This document shows, in pieces, positions 9,923-20,100 of a DNA stretch of 20,887 nt. Source of the stretch: Jimgerdemannia flammicorona (Eukaryota; Mucoromycota; Endogonomycetes; Endogonales; Endogonaceae). The stretch is from assembly GCA_003990745.1 (NCBI GenBank), contig RBNI01001774.1, forward strand, positions 1 through 20,887, written 5' to 3'. The stretch's first letter is position 1, and each line of letters opens with the position of its first letter. Position numbers and translations under genes: made by a program. Under the pieces are notes generated by a model. The model was not told where the DNA came from. It worked only from the letters and a program-made list of their open reading frames with translations, and did no database searches.

Positions 9923-10036
9923 TTGATCTAGTCTGAAAAATTTTCTTATCTCATAACCTCTAACAGGAGGTCAAAAAGTAATATTTATGAGCTAGTGTCT
10001 TTCTTATATATTTTGGTATAATAGTGAAGAGTAGCT

Positions 10037-10047
10037 CTTTTTATATA
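10037..10047 (-). promoter_or_regulatory. TATA box of the presumed gypsy LTR
   Basis: The minus strand reads TATATAAAAAG, followed by AGCTACTC, a usual LTR core-promoter layout. Its placement downstream of the integrase C terminus supports an LTR, but the LTR borders are not proven. Confidence 0.4.
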
Positions 10048-10229
10048 GAATGAGGGCCTGATTCTAAACTTGACCAATCAGTTGATAGTTAAACTCCTCT
10101 GGCTTTGAAAGTCTTATGGATGAGTAGTTATTAGTACCATACTCCTTAGAAAATAGTCCAGACAGATTGTCTGCTAGTCATGAGACATGCTGTTATAATT
10201 TATAGACTAGAACCTCATAGATGATCATT

Positions 10230-12930
10230 ATGTTTTGCTTCTCTTATATAGATTCATGGCACTTCTTGAGTTTATTCCTATATACTATGGTAGATAATAT
10301 ATATAGTCCCTAAGAGTTTTTTAAGTTAGAAGGTAGTTCTCTTGATATCTTGCAATAGAAGAGTCCTTTCTATTTGGGCTCCAGTTTTTGTGACCATGAG
10401 GCTTCTACCATATTTCAATATAGTAGGACCTTTTCTCTGATTTGAATGGATTCTAAAGACTTGTTATTCTTTTCTACATTCTTTCTTGTTAGTACTTGTG
10501 ACTTGATGATTTAATCTTCTGCCTTCTTTCTGATTTGGTATAGTCTTTGGATTTCTGAGTCAATCTATTGCTCAGTTAGGTCTAGATTTATAGCTAAGAT
10601 TCCATCAGAATCTTCTTCTCCAAAGAGCAGTACTCTTGAGGTAAAGTGTATACTTTGTAACTATATATCTCATAAGATGAAGAGGCAGTTTTCAGATAGT
10701 TATCCCAATTCTCATATGTGTCTGAGATCTTGGTCAGAATGTTCTTGAGAGTCTTATTTATTCTTTTCATCTATCTATTTTCTTGAGAGTAGTACACAGT
10801 AGTTTTGATATGCTGAATCTTATATTTCTGATATATTATCTCATGGAATCTGTTGACAAATTCTATGCTACAGTCTGTGGTGATTTGTCTTGATATCTTA
10901 TAGTGGCAGATAATTTCTCAGTATAGGAAGTTAGCAATAGAGAGAGCATTGGCTTCTTGTAGTACTCTCACTTCTATCTATTTGGTAAAGAGATTTACAA
11001 TAACTATAATATATCAGTTTCCTGATTGAGTTACTAGTAATAGTTCAATAATGTCTATTATAATATGATAGAAGGGGATAGGTTTGATTCTTGATGACTC
11101 AGGTATCTGGTCTTACTGATCTTATTTCTGTTTTAGTACTTATTACACCCTTTGACAAATTTGTATAGGTCTTTTTCTATCTTAAGCTACTAATGGTTTT
11201 TCTTACTTTGTTATATATATTAGTTCCTTCTAAGTGTTCTTGTTTATGTACTTTCTTCATTACTTAATACTTCTTATATTTAGGTATAATAAGCTTTCCT
11301 CCTTTTCTGAGTGTAGTGTTGTCTAGTTTGAATTATTTCTAAGTCTGGTTGATGATAGTGATAGTCTAGGATTCAAGGTTGTTGGGCATCTTCTGCTACC
11401 TAAGATAGCTGATTAATCTATAGTATAGCTCCTTATTCATATTGAATAGTCTTGATGTAAGTATTTTGGAGTCTCTTTGAAAGTATATTAGTATTGACAT
11501 TGGTTCTTTCTGGATAGTGTTTGATAGTATAGTCATACTCTGGCAGTCTGTAGATCTATCTGATATATATTTCTTTAGGGTTCAGAGTATAGAATAGCTA
11601 TGTAAGAGCAGAATTATCTGTTTGAATAGTGAAGTATTTCTCTGCTAGGTAGTAGTGGAACTTGTTCTGTCTAGACTACTGCTAAGCTTTCAAGCTTATA
11701 TGACTCATACTCTGCAGATACCTTGGCTTATATAGGAGATGACATATTCATGTCCATCTTTCTTCTGAGCTAGTACTGCTCTAAGTCCTATAGTACTTAT
11801 ATCTATCTGCAAGATGAACTCTAGGTTTCAATCCAGTCTTTTGAGAATGAGTGCTTGGGTCAACTTGATCTTGAGTTCATTGAAGATTTCTTGATATTCC
11901 TTAATCCATTCAAACTTGATTTCCTTCTTCAGTAGCTCATAGATAGGTACTGTATTTTTGGAGTATCCTTTGATGAATCTTCTATAGTAGAAGGCCAGTC
12001 CAAGAAAGACATAGACTTCTGTAGTTGTTCTGAATCTTGGGTAGGCTGCAATAGTCTTAATATTTAAAGAGTCTATATGAATTTCAGTCCAGTTGATGAT
12101 GTATCCTAGGTAGGTAATTTCTTAAGCTATATGTACTTCTTGGACTTAATATAGAGGTCATGCTTCTTGAGCTTCTTGAGAGCTAGCTATATATAGTTGA
12201 TATATTCCCATATAGTATTACTAAAGATAGTTATATCATCAATATAGACAAAGAGCCATTTTCCAATTTCATTGCTAAAGACTCTATTTATCATTTGCTA
12301 AAAACTTGCTAGGGTATTATATATTCCAAATAGTATTTGTAGGTAGACATAGGTGATATCAGATATAATGAAGGTGATTTCTCACTAGCATCTTGAGTGA
12401 GACCAATCTGATATATAGAAGACTGAGAACAGATCCAAAGTAGTATAGTATTTGGCTTCACTTCTAGAGAGATAAGGATTTTTTGAATATTTGGCAAGGG
12501 CTGCCTATCCTTCTTAGTGATTGCATTGAGCTTTCTATAATTAATATAGAGTCTTGGAGTAAACTCTCTAGGCTTACTTTCTTTCTTTGGAGCAAGAACA
12601 ATAAGTGAAGCCCAGGGGTTAATATCTTGCTTGATGATACCAACTTCTTCTATTTCTTTAAGTTCTGCTTGCAGCCATTCTCTGTAAGTATGTGATATAG
12701 GTCTGGCTTTCTTATAGATAGGCTTAGTATCACTAGTGTCAACTTTATAGTAGTACTTAAGTTCTTGATTGTGGATATCTCTGAAGTCTGTAGTAATTAC
12801 TCCTTCATTCTGGTATAAGATCTTAAGAAGTTGTTCTTCTAGGGAAAAGTTTTCTCTAATGATATATGTGTACTTATTCTGGTTCTTATCTTTCTTGTAC
12901 TTAAGTTCAGTAATCTTAGTAGCAGTATAA
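10230..12930 (-). pseudogene. pol: gypsy RT, RNase H and integrase (pol) pseudogene
   Basis: The RT begins with DFRDIHNQELKYYYKVDT, then WLQAELKEIEEVGIIKQ, NYRKLNAITKKDRQPLPNIQ, TLDLFS (another frame), YQIGLTQDASEK, and the catalytic FVYIDD (YIDD 12246-12235). RNase H: LQIDISTIGLRAVLAQ (Asp codon 11803-11801) and LPEYDYTIKHYPERTN. Integrase: a decayed HHCC finger with HKQEH ... KFVKGCNKY (second Cys now Tyr), then HIIIDIIELL, TTDCSIEF, and a last catalytic box where the Glu codon is AAA (Lys). The C-terminal module reads VLLY, SQKLEPK and NKLKKCHES. Frameshifts between RT segments and many TAG, TAA and TGA codons at Q, W and R sites show heavy transition damage. Confidence 0.88.
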
Positions 12931-12931
12931 G

Positions 12932-13351
12932 CTCCTTTCTAGTAGATCTAAAGTCTTGTTCTTCTCTCTTAGTTTTGATAAGTTCAATGGCTTCAGTGAT
13001 CTTAGGCTTCTTAACTTCATAGATCAGTATCTGGCCAATCCTGTCATGCTTCTTGAATTCAAATAAAGTGGTGGGATTGTAATTTCTGACTATAAGGAAG
13101 ATCTCACCAGTGTAATCAGAGTCAATAACTCCTTCAACTGAGATTTCACTCTTGACCAGACTGCTTATCTTGATAATTCTGGTAAAGTTTTTTAGTAACT
13201 TAACTCCAATTCCAGTACTAAGTAGGGTGGTGATCTGTGGCTCAAGGATAGTATCTTGGATACTGGCAAGGTCTATTTCTACAGCTCTTTTAGCCTTGTA
13301 TTCTGAGATCTTGGCTTTAGAGTAAAACTTCTTGATCTTGAGAGTGATGTC
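12932..13351 (-). pseudogene. Trimeric-type dUTPase domain within the gypsy polyprotein
   Basis: dUTPase hydrolyses dUTP to dUMP and pyrophosphate and keeps uracil out of DNA copies. This 140-codon stretch is free of stops and has the family layout. It opens with LKIKKFYSKAKI (the usual 'K-L-x-x-x-A-x-x-P' opening). Motif 1 is AVEIDLAS (13285-13262), then LSTGIGVKL. Motif 2 is a degenerate KISSLV (about 13171-13154). Motif 3 is GVIDSDYTGEI (13132-13100), nearly perfect, with the uracil-binding Tyr and catalytic Asp region. Motif 4 is HDRIGQILI (13048-13022). The C-terminal motif 5 is REEQDFRSTR (12967-12938), where R, F, S and T keep their places but four expected glycines are E, D, R and R. 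Each of these is one G-to-A step from a Gly codon. The usual family length is about 135-150 residues. The domain joins RT through about 40 residues after a frameshift. Its function is lost in this copy, but the identity is clear. Confidence 0.88.
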
Positions 13352-13530
13352 TAGTTCTTGTTCTTTCTTATCATTACTATCAGCTTGAAGCTCTGGGGGC
13401 TGGTCATCTTCTTTGGCTTTCTTTTTGCTTCAGCTGCTTCTTGCTTATACTTTTGTTGATGAATTTTTCTAACTTCACTGATATAGGACCAGTAGTTATT
13501 TAAGTATTTGAAGTAGTATATCCTAGCACC

Positions 13531-15127
13531 ATGGAAATATCTTCTTTGAGAGGCATAGCCATAGACAATAAGGGTGTAAATGATGGGAATATAGATGATG
13601 AGGATGGGGAATGCAAGGATGTGGATAATAAGTATGTAGAGGATAATGATGAGGATATAGATGATGATGATGAGTATGTGGTCAATAAGTTTGATGATGA
13701 CAATAACAATGATAATGATGATAATGACAAATCTCTACCTAACTCCCCTGCTTTTATATGCCTCAAATATAAGAAGCCTTTTTACTTAAAGCCTGCTCTC
13801 TCCAAGCATCTTGAATCCATTCTCAAAGTCTTCTACCTCTTCTTCTCTGACAAGATGCTAAAATAATTATTGCCAACACAAATCACTATGCCACAATGAA
13901 GATAGAGGATCTTACAACTATTAGAGAGTAGAAGATTCTAATAGTACCTGAACTTCTTATCTTCATTGCCATTTGTATTTACTTTGGCCTTTTCCATGCT
14001 GAAGAAAGCCTCGAGTGGTAGTGGGATATAGACCTCTGGAAGCCAAAATACTGCATTCTTGAGAATATGTCTCTGTTTTACTTTCAACAAATCAAACAAT
14101 TCCTTTATATTTCCCTATATAGTATATATAATGATGATTACTATATAGTGAAACTTAAGCCATTGTTATCTCATGTTTGAAAAATATTCCAAACAATATA
14201 TTGACCAAGTTCTAATATATCTGTCAATGAGATAATAATACAGTTCATGGGCAGAAGCTTATATACTTACCATATGAAGTTTAAGCTGATCTCAAAGGGT
14301 TACAAGGTCTTTGCATTATGTGATTATGGTTATATATGGACATTTCTTCCAGATTCACACACTGCTAAAAGCAAGGAGATAGAGGATGATGATAATAATA
14401 AGTTTGATATAATAGCACAGACTGTGATTCACCTGGTTGAACAATTATCTAAGACTCAGGGATTCAACATCTATATGGACAGATACTTCTCCAGTATTAC
14501 ACTATTCAAATATCTACAATTGAAAAAAATTGAGGTATGAGAAATAGTTAAAATAGATAGAACATAATTCCCAGAGAAACTCAAAATTAAACATAGTAAA
14601 GAGAAAGAGCTTGACTGGAATACATTGTCAGGGGTGGTCATTGATGATGTTCTAGTATTATTATGGAAGGATACCTCTGTGGTTAAAATGCTAACTACCA
14701 TCCATGAATTGTAAGGAGCAGAATGGAAAATCGAGCACAAACAATGACATCTGATGATAACCAAAGCCAACAAAACCCAAGTCAAGCAATCTGGAGAAAT
14801 GAACATTCTATAGATGTTGAGATTCCAAAGATTATTGATGATTACAACCATCACATGGGAGGGGTCAACATCACCAACCAACTTTGAGTATATTATTATA
14901 TACAAATTAAAGCCAAAAGAAATTGGTGGCCAATGTTCTTCTGGTTGTTGGACATTGTGATCATCAATTCATACCTTGTGTGCAAGATAGACAGGTCTAA
15001 GACTGACCACAAAACCTCTCAACTTAACTTGGCTTGGGGCCTCATAATGCTAGTAGATGAGAAAGAAAAAGGAATGGACACCACCTTTCTCTGGTACAAT
15101 TCACATTACACTAACTTCAAGCAATAG
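13531..15127 (+). pseudogene. piggyBac-like transposase pseudogene (DDE_Tnp_1_7 family)
   Basis: A cut-and-paste DNA transposase. The ATG at 13531 opens an acidic, Asp/Asn-rich N-terminal region (13570-13740), then LSKHLESILKVFYLFFSDKM. A frameshift in an A-run near 13863 moves the frame to IIIANTNHYA, the typical family segment, followed by VPELLIFIAICIYFGLFHAE. The core has SVNEIIIQFMGRS (14220-14258), GYKVFALCDYGYIWTFLP, FNIYMDRYFSS (Asp 14478-14480), KDTSVVKMLTTIHEL, YNHHMGGVNITNQL (14843-14884), NWWPMFFWLLDIVIINSYLV. Family catalytic Asp 1 and 3 (in 'SIDE' and 'GGVD') are Asn here, codons 14226-14228 and 14867-14869; only the second Asp remains. Several stops (for example 13930, 14023, 14201, 14538, 14568, 14885) complete the inactivation. 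A C-terminal Cys-rich domain is not visible. It has only two CG dinucleotides. Confidence 0.88.
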
Positions 15128-15184
15128 TTTTTTTCAACACAACTCAGAGGAAAGGTATTATAACAATATCATTAAGCAAGAGTT
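15128..15184. other. Short AT-rich spacer between the piggyBac remnant and LINE B
   Basis: The 57 bases between the transposase stop and the point where homology to LINE A begins hold no frame. A TTAA (15172-15175), the piggyBac target sequence, lies here, but no terminal inverted repeat matching the 13500 side could be seen. Confidence 0.4.
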
Positions 15185-17181
15185 ATGTCAGGTGTGCTAG
15201 GTCAGGTGGACCTGTGGCTTTCAGCTGGCAGTATGTAGGGAGGGGTTATGGCCTAGAGATGGGGGCCTTTGGAGAGTTGAAGGGTGGTGGAGGCTCTGGT
15301 GGCAGACTGGTGTCAGGTGGCCATGGGGAGAGGTCTGGCCCCCCAAGTTTTGTGGATAAGATGAAGAAGAGTGGGTGGCCAGCTGAGACTAGGGCTGGTG
15401 CTGTAGAAGAGAAGGGCAAGGCAAGCCTAGGGAGGGGGGGAGTTACTCAGGGGATGAATGCGAGCATAGGTGCTAGAGGTGTGGTGGCTGGGGATAGGAC
15501 TGCTGATGGTAGTGTGATGGGCAATCAGGAAAAAAAAAGAGATGTGATGGCTGATGGCAGTGTAGGGCAGGGGTTTCCAATGCAGAAGAGAGACCTGCCG
15601 ATGGTGTGATGGGGCTGGCAGTGGCACCATTACTCAGGAAGTCAATCTCAGAGTTTGTAGTGACACTGTGCTTCTGAGGCTTGGTGATGACAGCTAGGAT
15701 GGTCTTGGGGCTTGTCTCAAAGCAGGTAGCTGGGGTGGCCTTGATGAAGTTCCTGAAGGACCTGGAAGGAGTCGAGGTGGGTTTTGAGGATGTGGGTCCA
15801 CTGGAAGAGGTGCTGAAGTCTAGAGTGGTGGTTGGTAAGGTAGTAGTCTCCATGATACACTGCCTGAGGTGGGATCCCAGAGTGGTACAGCTGCTGGTAA
15901 AGGGGGTGCCTACTGTGATGAAGGAGGAGACCAGGAGGTGAGTAGAGGAGGTGATGGCAGAGTATAGCGATGTGATGGATATCAGTTTCCAGGTGTAGAA
16001 GGGGACCTCTATTCAGACTAGTGATATGGAGGTGAGGATTAGACTGGTAGGAAGGGAGGCCACAGGGAAGATGAGCAACTGGCCTCAGTGTTGATGTTGG
16101 GGGCTTTTGTCTATAAGGTGTCAAGGGTGCGAGGAAATGAAGAGGAGGAGGAGGACTTGCTGGAGGTGCTGGAGGAGTTGAGTGGTACTGTTGAGAGGAG
16201 AGTAAAGGCCTGGAAGTTGTATGAAGAGTCAACACATCTGGAGATTGTTGATAGGAAGAGGATTTATACTGACAAGGGACAGTGGGAGCATGCCCAGGGG
16301 TGCAAGTGGCAGAGAGAGTTGTTGGCGAGTATGAGTGGAGGGGCTAAGAAGAAGGCAGATGGGGCTGAGGTGGCTGGGGGCATTGAAGCCAGTGTCTGGG
16401 CCAGTAAAGGAGAAGGGGAGGTGGAGGTAGGCAAGGAAGGAGCTGGGAAGGTGCTAAGCAAGGACCCCTATACTGATGACACATTTGAGGTCTGGAAGCA
16501 GGAACTGGATGCCACCCCCCCCCCTCTTATCAGGAGGGGCCTGGCTGTGAAAAGAGGGACAACAGAGGATGTTCTGATGCAGGGGGCCTGGTGAGTGCAC
16601 TTTGGGGTCCCAGATGTGGTGAAAGGGGGCCAGGTGGTGGCAGTTGGTGAGGATGAGCTGGTGGATGTCCCTGAGGAGGAATGGGATGAGGCCACCAGTA
16701 TAGATGCTGAGACTATGATGTTGGATGCAGGGCAACCAGAGACTCCTGGAGGGAAGGAGGTGGGGAACTTGTTGTGGATAAGCAAGGTGATGGATAACCT
16801 CGTAGCAGAGGCATTGGGAGAAGTGGATCTGTGGGTAATGCCTGAGGAGTATTGGGTGAGGACTCTGTATAGCAATGGAGTAGTAGAGGCACTGATCTTG
16901 CAATCTTCCTGGAGGAGGAGGGATATGAGGTTGATGAGGTGAGGAAGGCAGAGCTGGTGGTGGTCGCTGGTGAGTGGGTGGCCTACTGTTGGGCAGAGTA
17001 TCATGGTTTGCAGCTCTGGCAGGAGGCATGTCTGGAGTACTATGAGAACTTTGAGGAGCGAGAAGATGGGGCGATGGTAGAGCTTCTGAGAGGGTTGGAG
17101 ACATGGAAAGCTGGGGAAAGGGAACTAGCTGCCAAACATGACTTGGACTTGGTGTGGGAGGAGCAGAATGCAGACTTGTAG
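15185..17181 (+). pseudogene. LINE B ORF1 (RNA-binding/gag-like) pseudogene
   Basis: Homologue of LINE A ORF1. The readable pieces are in several frames: AFSWQYVGRGYGLEMGAF to KRDLPMV (15214-15606); then after a one-base loss near 15597 the piece with SKQAGVAL-like sequence and the RRM-like VVQLLVKGVP (about 15700-15950); then MLMLGAFVYKVSRV with an acidic EEEEEDLLEVLEEL helix (16088-16592); then VHFGVPDV to the end at TAG 17179-17181 (EEQNADL). A deletion near 16895 shifts the frame again. The C10-or-longer run near 16508 encodes the TPPPLIRRG motif and is a likely slippage site. The role is inferred from its position as the first ORF of a LINE. Confidence 0.75.
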
Positions 17182-17184
17182 AGG

Positions 17185-20100
17185 ATGGGATCATGATATA
17201 ATATTATTTCTTATAAACAGTACAACCAATATTTTCTCTTTGAATGTGAATGGGTTAAGGAGATCTGGACAGCACAAGAACATTTTTACTTGGCTCAAGG
17301 GATTGGAGGCTGATCTCTTTTTACTATAGGATATTTGGTGTGAGAATGAGGACAATCAGGTGGAGTGGACTAGAGAATGGGGTAGAGATTCTGCTTGGTT
17401 TGAAAAAGTGGCAATTCTGGTGAGAAAGGGTAGAGGAGACTTGAGGGGAATCAGGAACTGGGGTGATCATTTGATCTGGAGAGATTGGCATTGGCCAGGG
17501 TGGGAGTCAGTGAAGGTTGGCTCTTGCTACTACTCTACAGTTAGGGGTGAGAGGACTGCATGGATTGAGGAGCTGCTGGAGGAGGATATTCTCTTGGAGA
17601 AAGGGATTGATGTTCTTGGTGGGAACTTTAATATGGTTAGGGATCGGCATCTAGACAGAACTGATGGAGGGAGGAGTGCAGGGGGGAGAAGTGGAGGTCT
17701 GGATATATGGGAGGAGATGGAGAAGTTGAGCTCCTTAGGATATGGGCAGAATAAGGTGGGGCAACAACAGGGTCTATACATATTGGGTGAATGGCTTGGG
17801 TATAAGAATTGATTGGATTCTGATGGCAGAGCGCTGGGGTTCTGATATCTGGAGGGCATTAGAGGTGGAGTGGTGCTCATGGTCTGATCACTGGGGACTA
17901 TTGGGGCAGGAGCAGTTTGGGGGGAGTGGAGATGGACCCAGACATTGGTGCCTTTACTCCTCCCTGCTGGCTGAGAAGGGGCTGTGGGATACATGGGTGG
18001 AGGACATTCAGACGAAGGTTTCTATCTGGAGGCATGAGGGTTTGTCTGTGGGTATCCATTAGATGAGATTGAAAGAGGCTGCAAGGGTCTATTGGAGTGG
18101 GGCTGGTAGAGAAGCTGGGAGATGAAGGAGGAAGTGCATGAGGTGTGCTTCCAGCAGGCTGAGGAGACTGCTAATGGATTGGGTGGATTTACTCACTTCT
18201 GATGGAGTGGAGAATTGGAGGATAGAGTAGACAAAATTGGAGATAGTGGAACTACAACAAGTGTTGAGAGAAGAGGAGGAGACTTGTATATAAGATATGG
18301 CTGCTAGGCTATGGTGGCAGGGGCTTGAGGAGGGTGAGTGGCCTACTAGGTAATTGTCAAGACTTCTCAAAGCTAGGAGAGTGCAACATCAGTGGGATGG
18401 GATCCTAGTTGATGATGGGGACATGGTGTATGGCACACAATAAATCTTAGAGATTTTGAAGGAGCAATGGCAGGATTTGTAGAGTGAGGGAGAAGGGGGT
18501 ACTGATGAGGTGGTGATTGCAGATATACTAGAGGAGTGGGGGATGCCACAAGTAGCCAGACTGGGTGACTTGATCTTACCAGTGCAAGGAGAGGAGATAC
18601 AGAGTGTCCTTGTAGCAACCAAACTTGGTACAGTACTAGGGGAGGATGGATTACCATGAGACTTCTGGAAGAAGATAGTAAAGGTCCCCAGAGTTTTGGG
18701 TGAGATGGCTGCTCTCTGTGACCATGTTCTTCAGAGTAGTGAGTGGGTTGGCGAGCAGGATCTCAGGCTGGTGGCCTTATTATACAAAGACAAGAGAAGG
18801 AGGGAAGACTGGAAGAACTGGAGACTGATCATACTTCTAGATATAGACAGGAAGATGGTAACTAAGGTGATTGTCGCAAGGCTGCAGAAAGTTGCCCAAT
18901 AGGTGCTGGGGGAGGAGCAGAGGGGCTTTGTTGGGGGCAGACTTATAAGGGATGGAACTGTATGAGTATATGGTATCATTGAAGGGGCCTGGGCTTGTAG
19001 ACTGGATGGAAGGTTGGTCTTTTTGGACCAGGAAAAGGCTTATGACCATATATGATGGGTTTGACTGGGAAAGATATTGGATCGAATTGGTGTTCCCCCA
19101 AGATTTCAGGCTTCTATGTTGAATCTGCTAGAGAGCAGTCAGGCGGCACTAATGTGTAATAGTCACCATGGTCTGGCATTTTCCTTGGGAAGAGGAGTTC
19201 CTCAGGGAGACCCTCTGTCCCCTATTCTCTATGCCCTTTCATTAGAGCCATTGATGGATAGGATTCACCAGAAGGTGGCAGGGCTCTCTATATATGGTAT
19301 AGTGTGGAAGGTGGGGGCCTTTGCTGATGATATAGTGATGGACTTGAGTCTGTGGCAGATGTCAAGGCTCTTCAGGAGACAGTGGAATGGTATGAGGCTC
19401 ACTCTGGGATGAAGCTCAACTGGCATAAGTGTGAGACAATGGTGCTAGGAAATGGGCTAGTGGGTGGGGACATCATTGAAACAATTTTCCCTACTGGTGA
19501 GATAGTGCAGTATCTGGACATCTTCCTCTCTATATATGGTTCTGTCTTGCTATGAGTATGGTGGGAGAACAGAGTGACCATTTGGAGAGAGGCCCTTCAT
19601 GGTTGGGAAGGCCACCATATCTCTCTGGTAGGGCAGGTGTCTATTCTGAATGTATACTGGTTCCCCAAGCTATAGTATGTGGCCTATCACCTAGACTTCC
19701 CAGCTTGGGTAGTGAAGAGGCTGATGAAGGTGGCTAGAGATTGGATTTGGGCAGGGAAGTGGTCCCAGATCAGTTGGGATACTCTTGTGACACTGGTGGT
19801 TAGGGGAGGTCTTGATCTTGTGGATTTCCCTAAGAGGTTGCATTGCTTGCGAGCCTGGTGGTTGAAGAGAGCTGCTGAACTACAGGGAGGGGATTGGGTG
19901 CCTCTGCTCTCTTTGGTAGGGCTGAATGGAAATTGGCAGCTACAGTTTAAGGGCTTTTGGTAGGGAGTGGTAGATAGAGCTCACTGAATTGGCCTACACT
20001 GGCAAGGCAATGAGGGAGAGGTAATGTGGGGGCCTGATATGTGGCAATAGGATAGACTGCTCCTGAGAGGTGCTCTACTTGCTACATTTGATATTGAGGA

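Larger units (their letters stand above)
9803..10230 (-). repeat. Probable decayed 3' LTR and 3' non-coding region of the gypsy element
   Basis: No reading frame is visible here, on the downstream side of the gypsy integrase. The minus strand has a good TATA box, TATATAAAAAG (10047-10037), about 190 nt from the end of pol, as expected for an LTR promoter. A plausible LTR start is the TGTCTCATGAC segment near 10185. A plausible end is one of the ACA-ending motifs between 9870 and 9840. I cannot fix either edge because no second LTR is in the window. The sequence is AT-rich, with only one CG (9873-9874). Confidence 0.45.
9870..13500 (-). mobile_element. Ty3/gypsy LTR retrotransposon remnant with dUTPase domain
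   Basis: On the minus strand the order is dUTPase (13351-12932), RT (about 12800-12050), RNase H (about 11860-11500), integrase (about 11330-10700), integrase C-terminal GPF/Y-type module (about 10430-10240), then an LTR-like region. Integrase after RT is the gypsy (Metaviridae) order. I find no gag, CCHC knuckle or DSG/DTG aspartic protease; the piggyBac sequence starts where they should lie, so the element is 5'-truncated or interrupted. It contains no CG dinucleotide from 9875 onward and dozens of stops at Q, W and R positions. It is a strongly mutated, dead copy. Confidence 0.9.

Noticed and set aside
13570..13740. GAT/GAC-rich tract as a microsatellite
   Set aside because: It is in frame with the transposase and encodes the acidic N-terminal region common in this family; repeat units are irregular.
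13500..15175. TTAA at 13500-13503 and at 15172-15175 as piggyBac target-site duplication
   Set aside because: The adjacent sequences (GTATTTGAAG on one side, TGATATTGTT on the other, read inward) do not form terminal inverted repeats, and TTAA is frequent in AT-rich sequence.
15185..15213. LINE B ATG at 15185 as a working ORF1 start
   Set aside because: It aligns with the LINE A start, but the frame meets TAG after 18 codons; the conserved reading (AFSWQYVG) is in another frame, so this is a decayed start.
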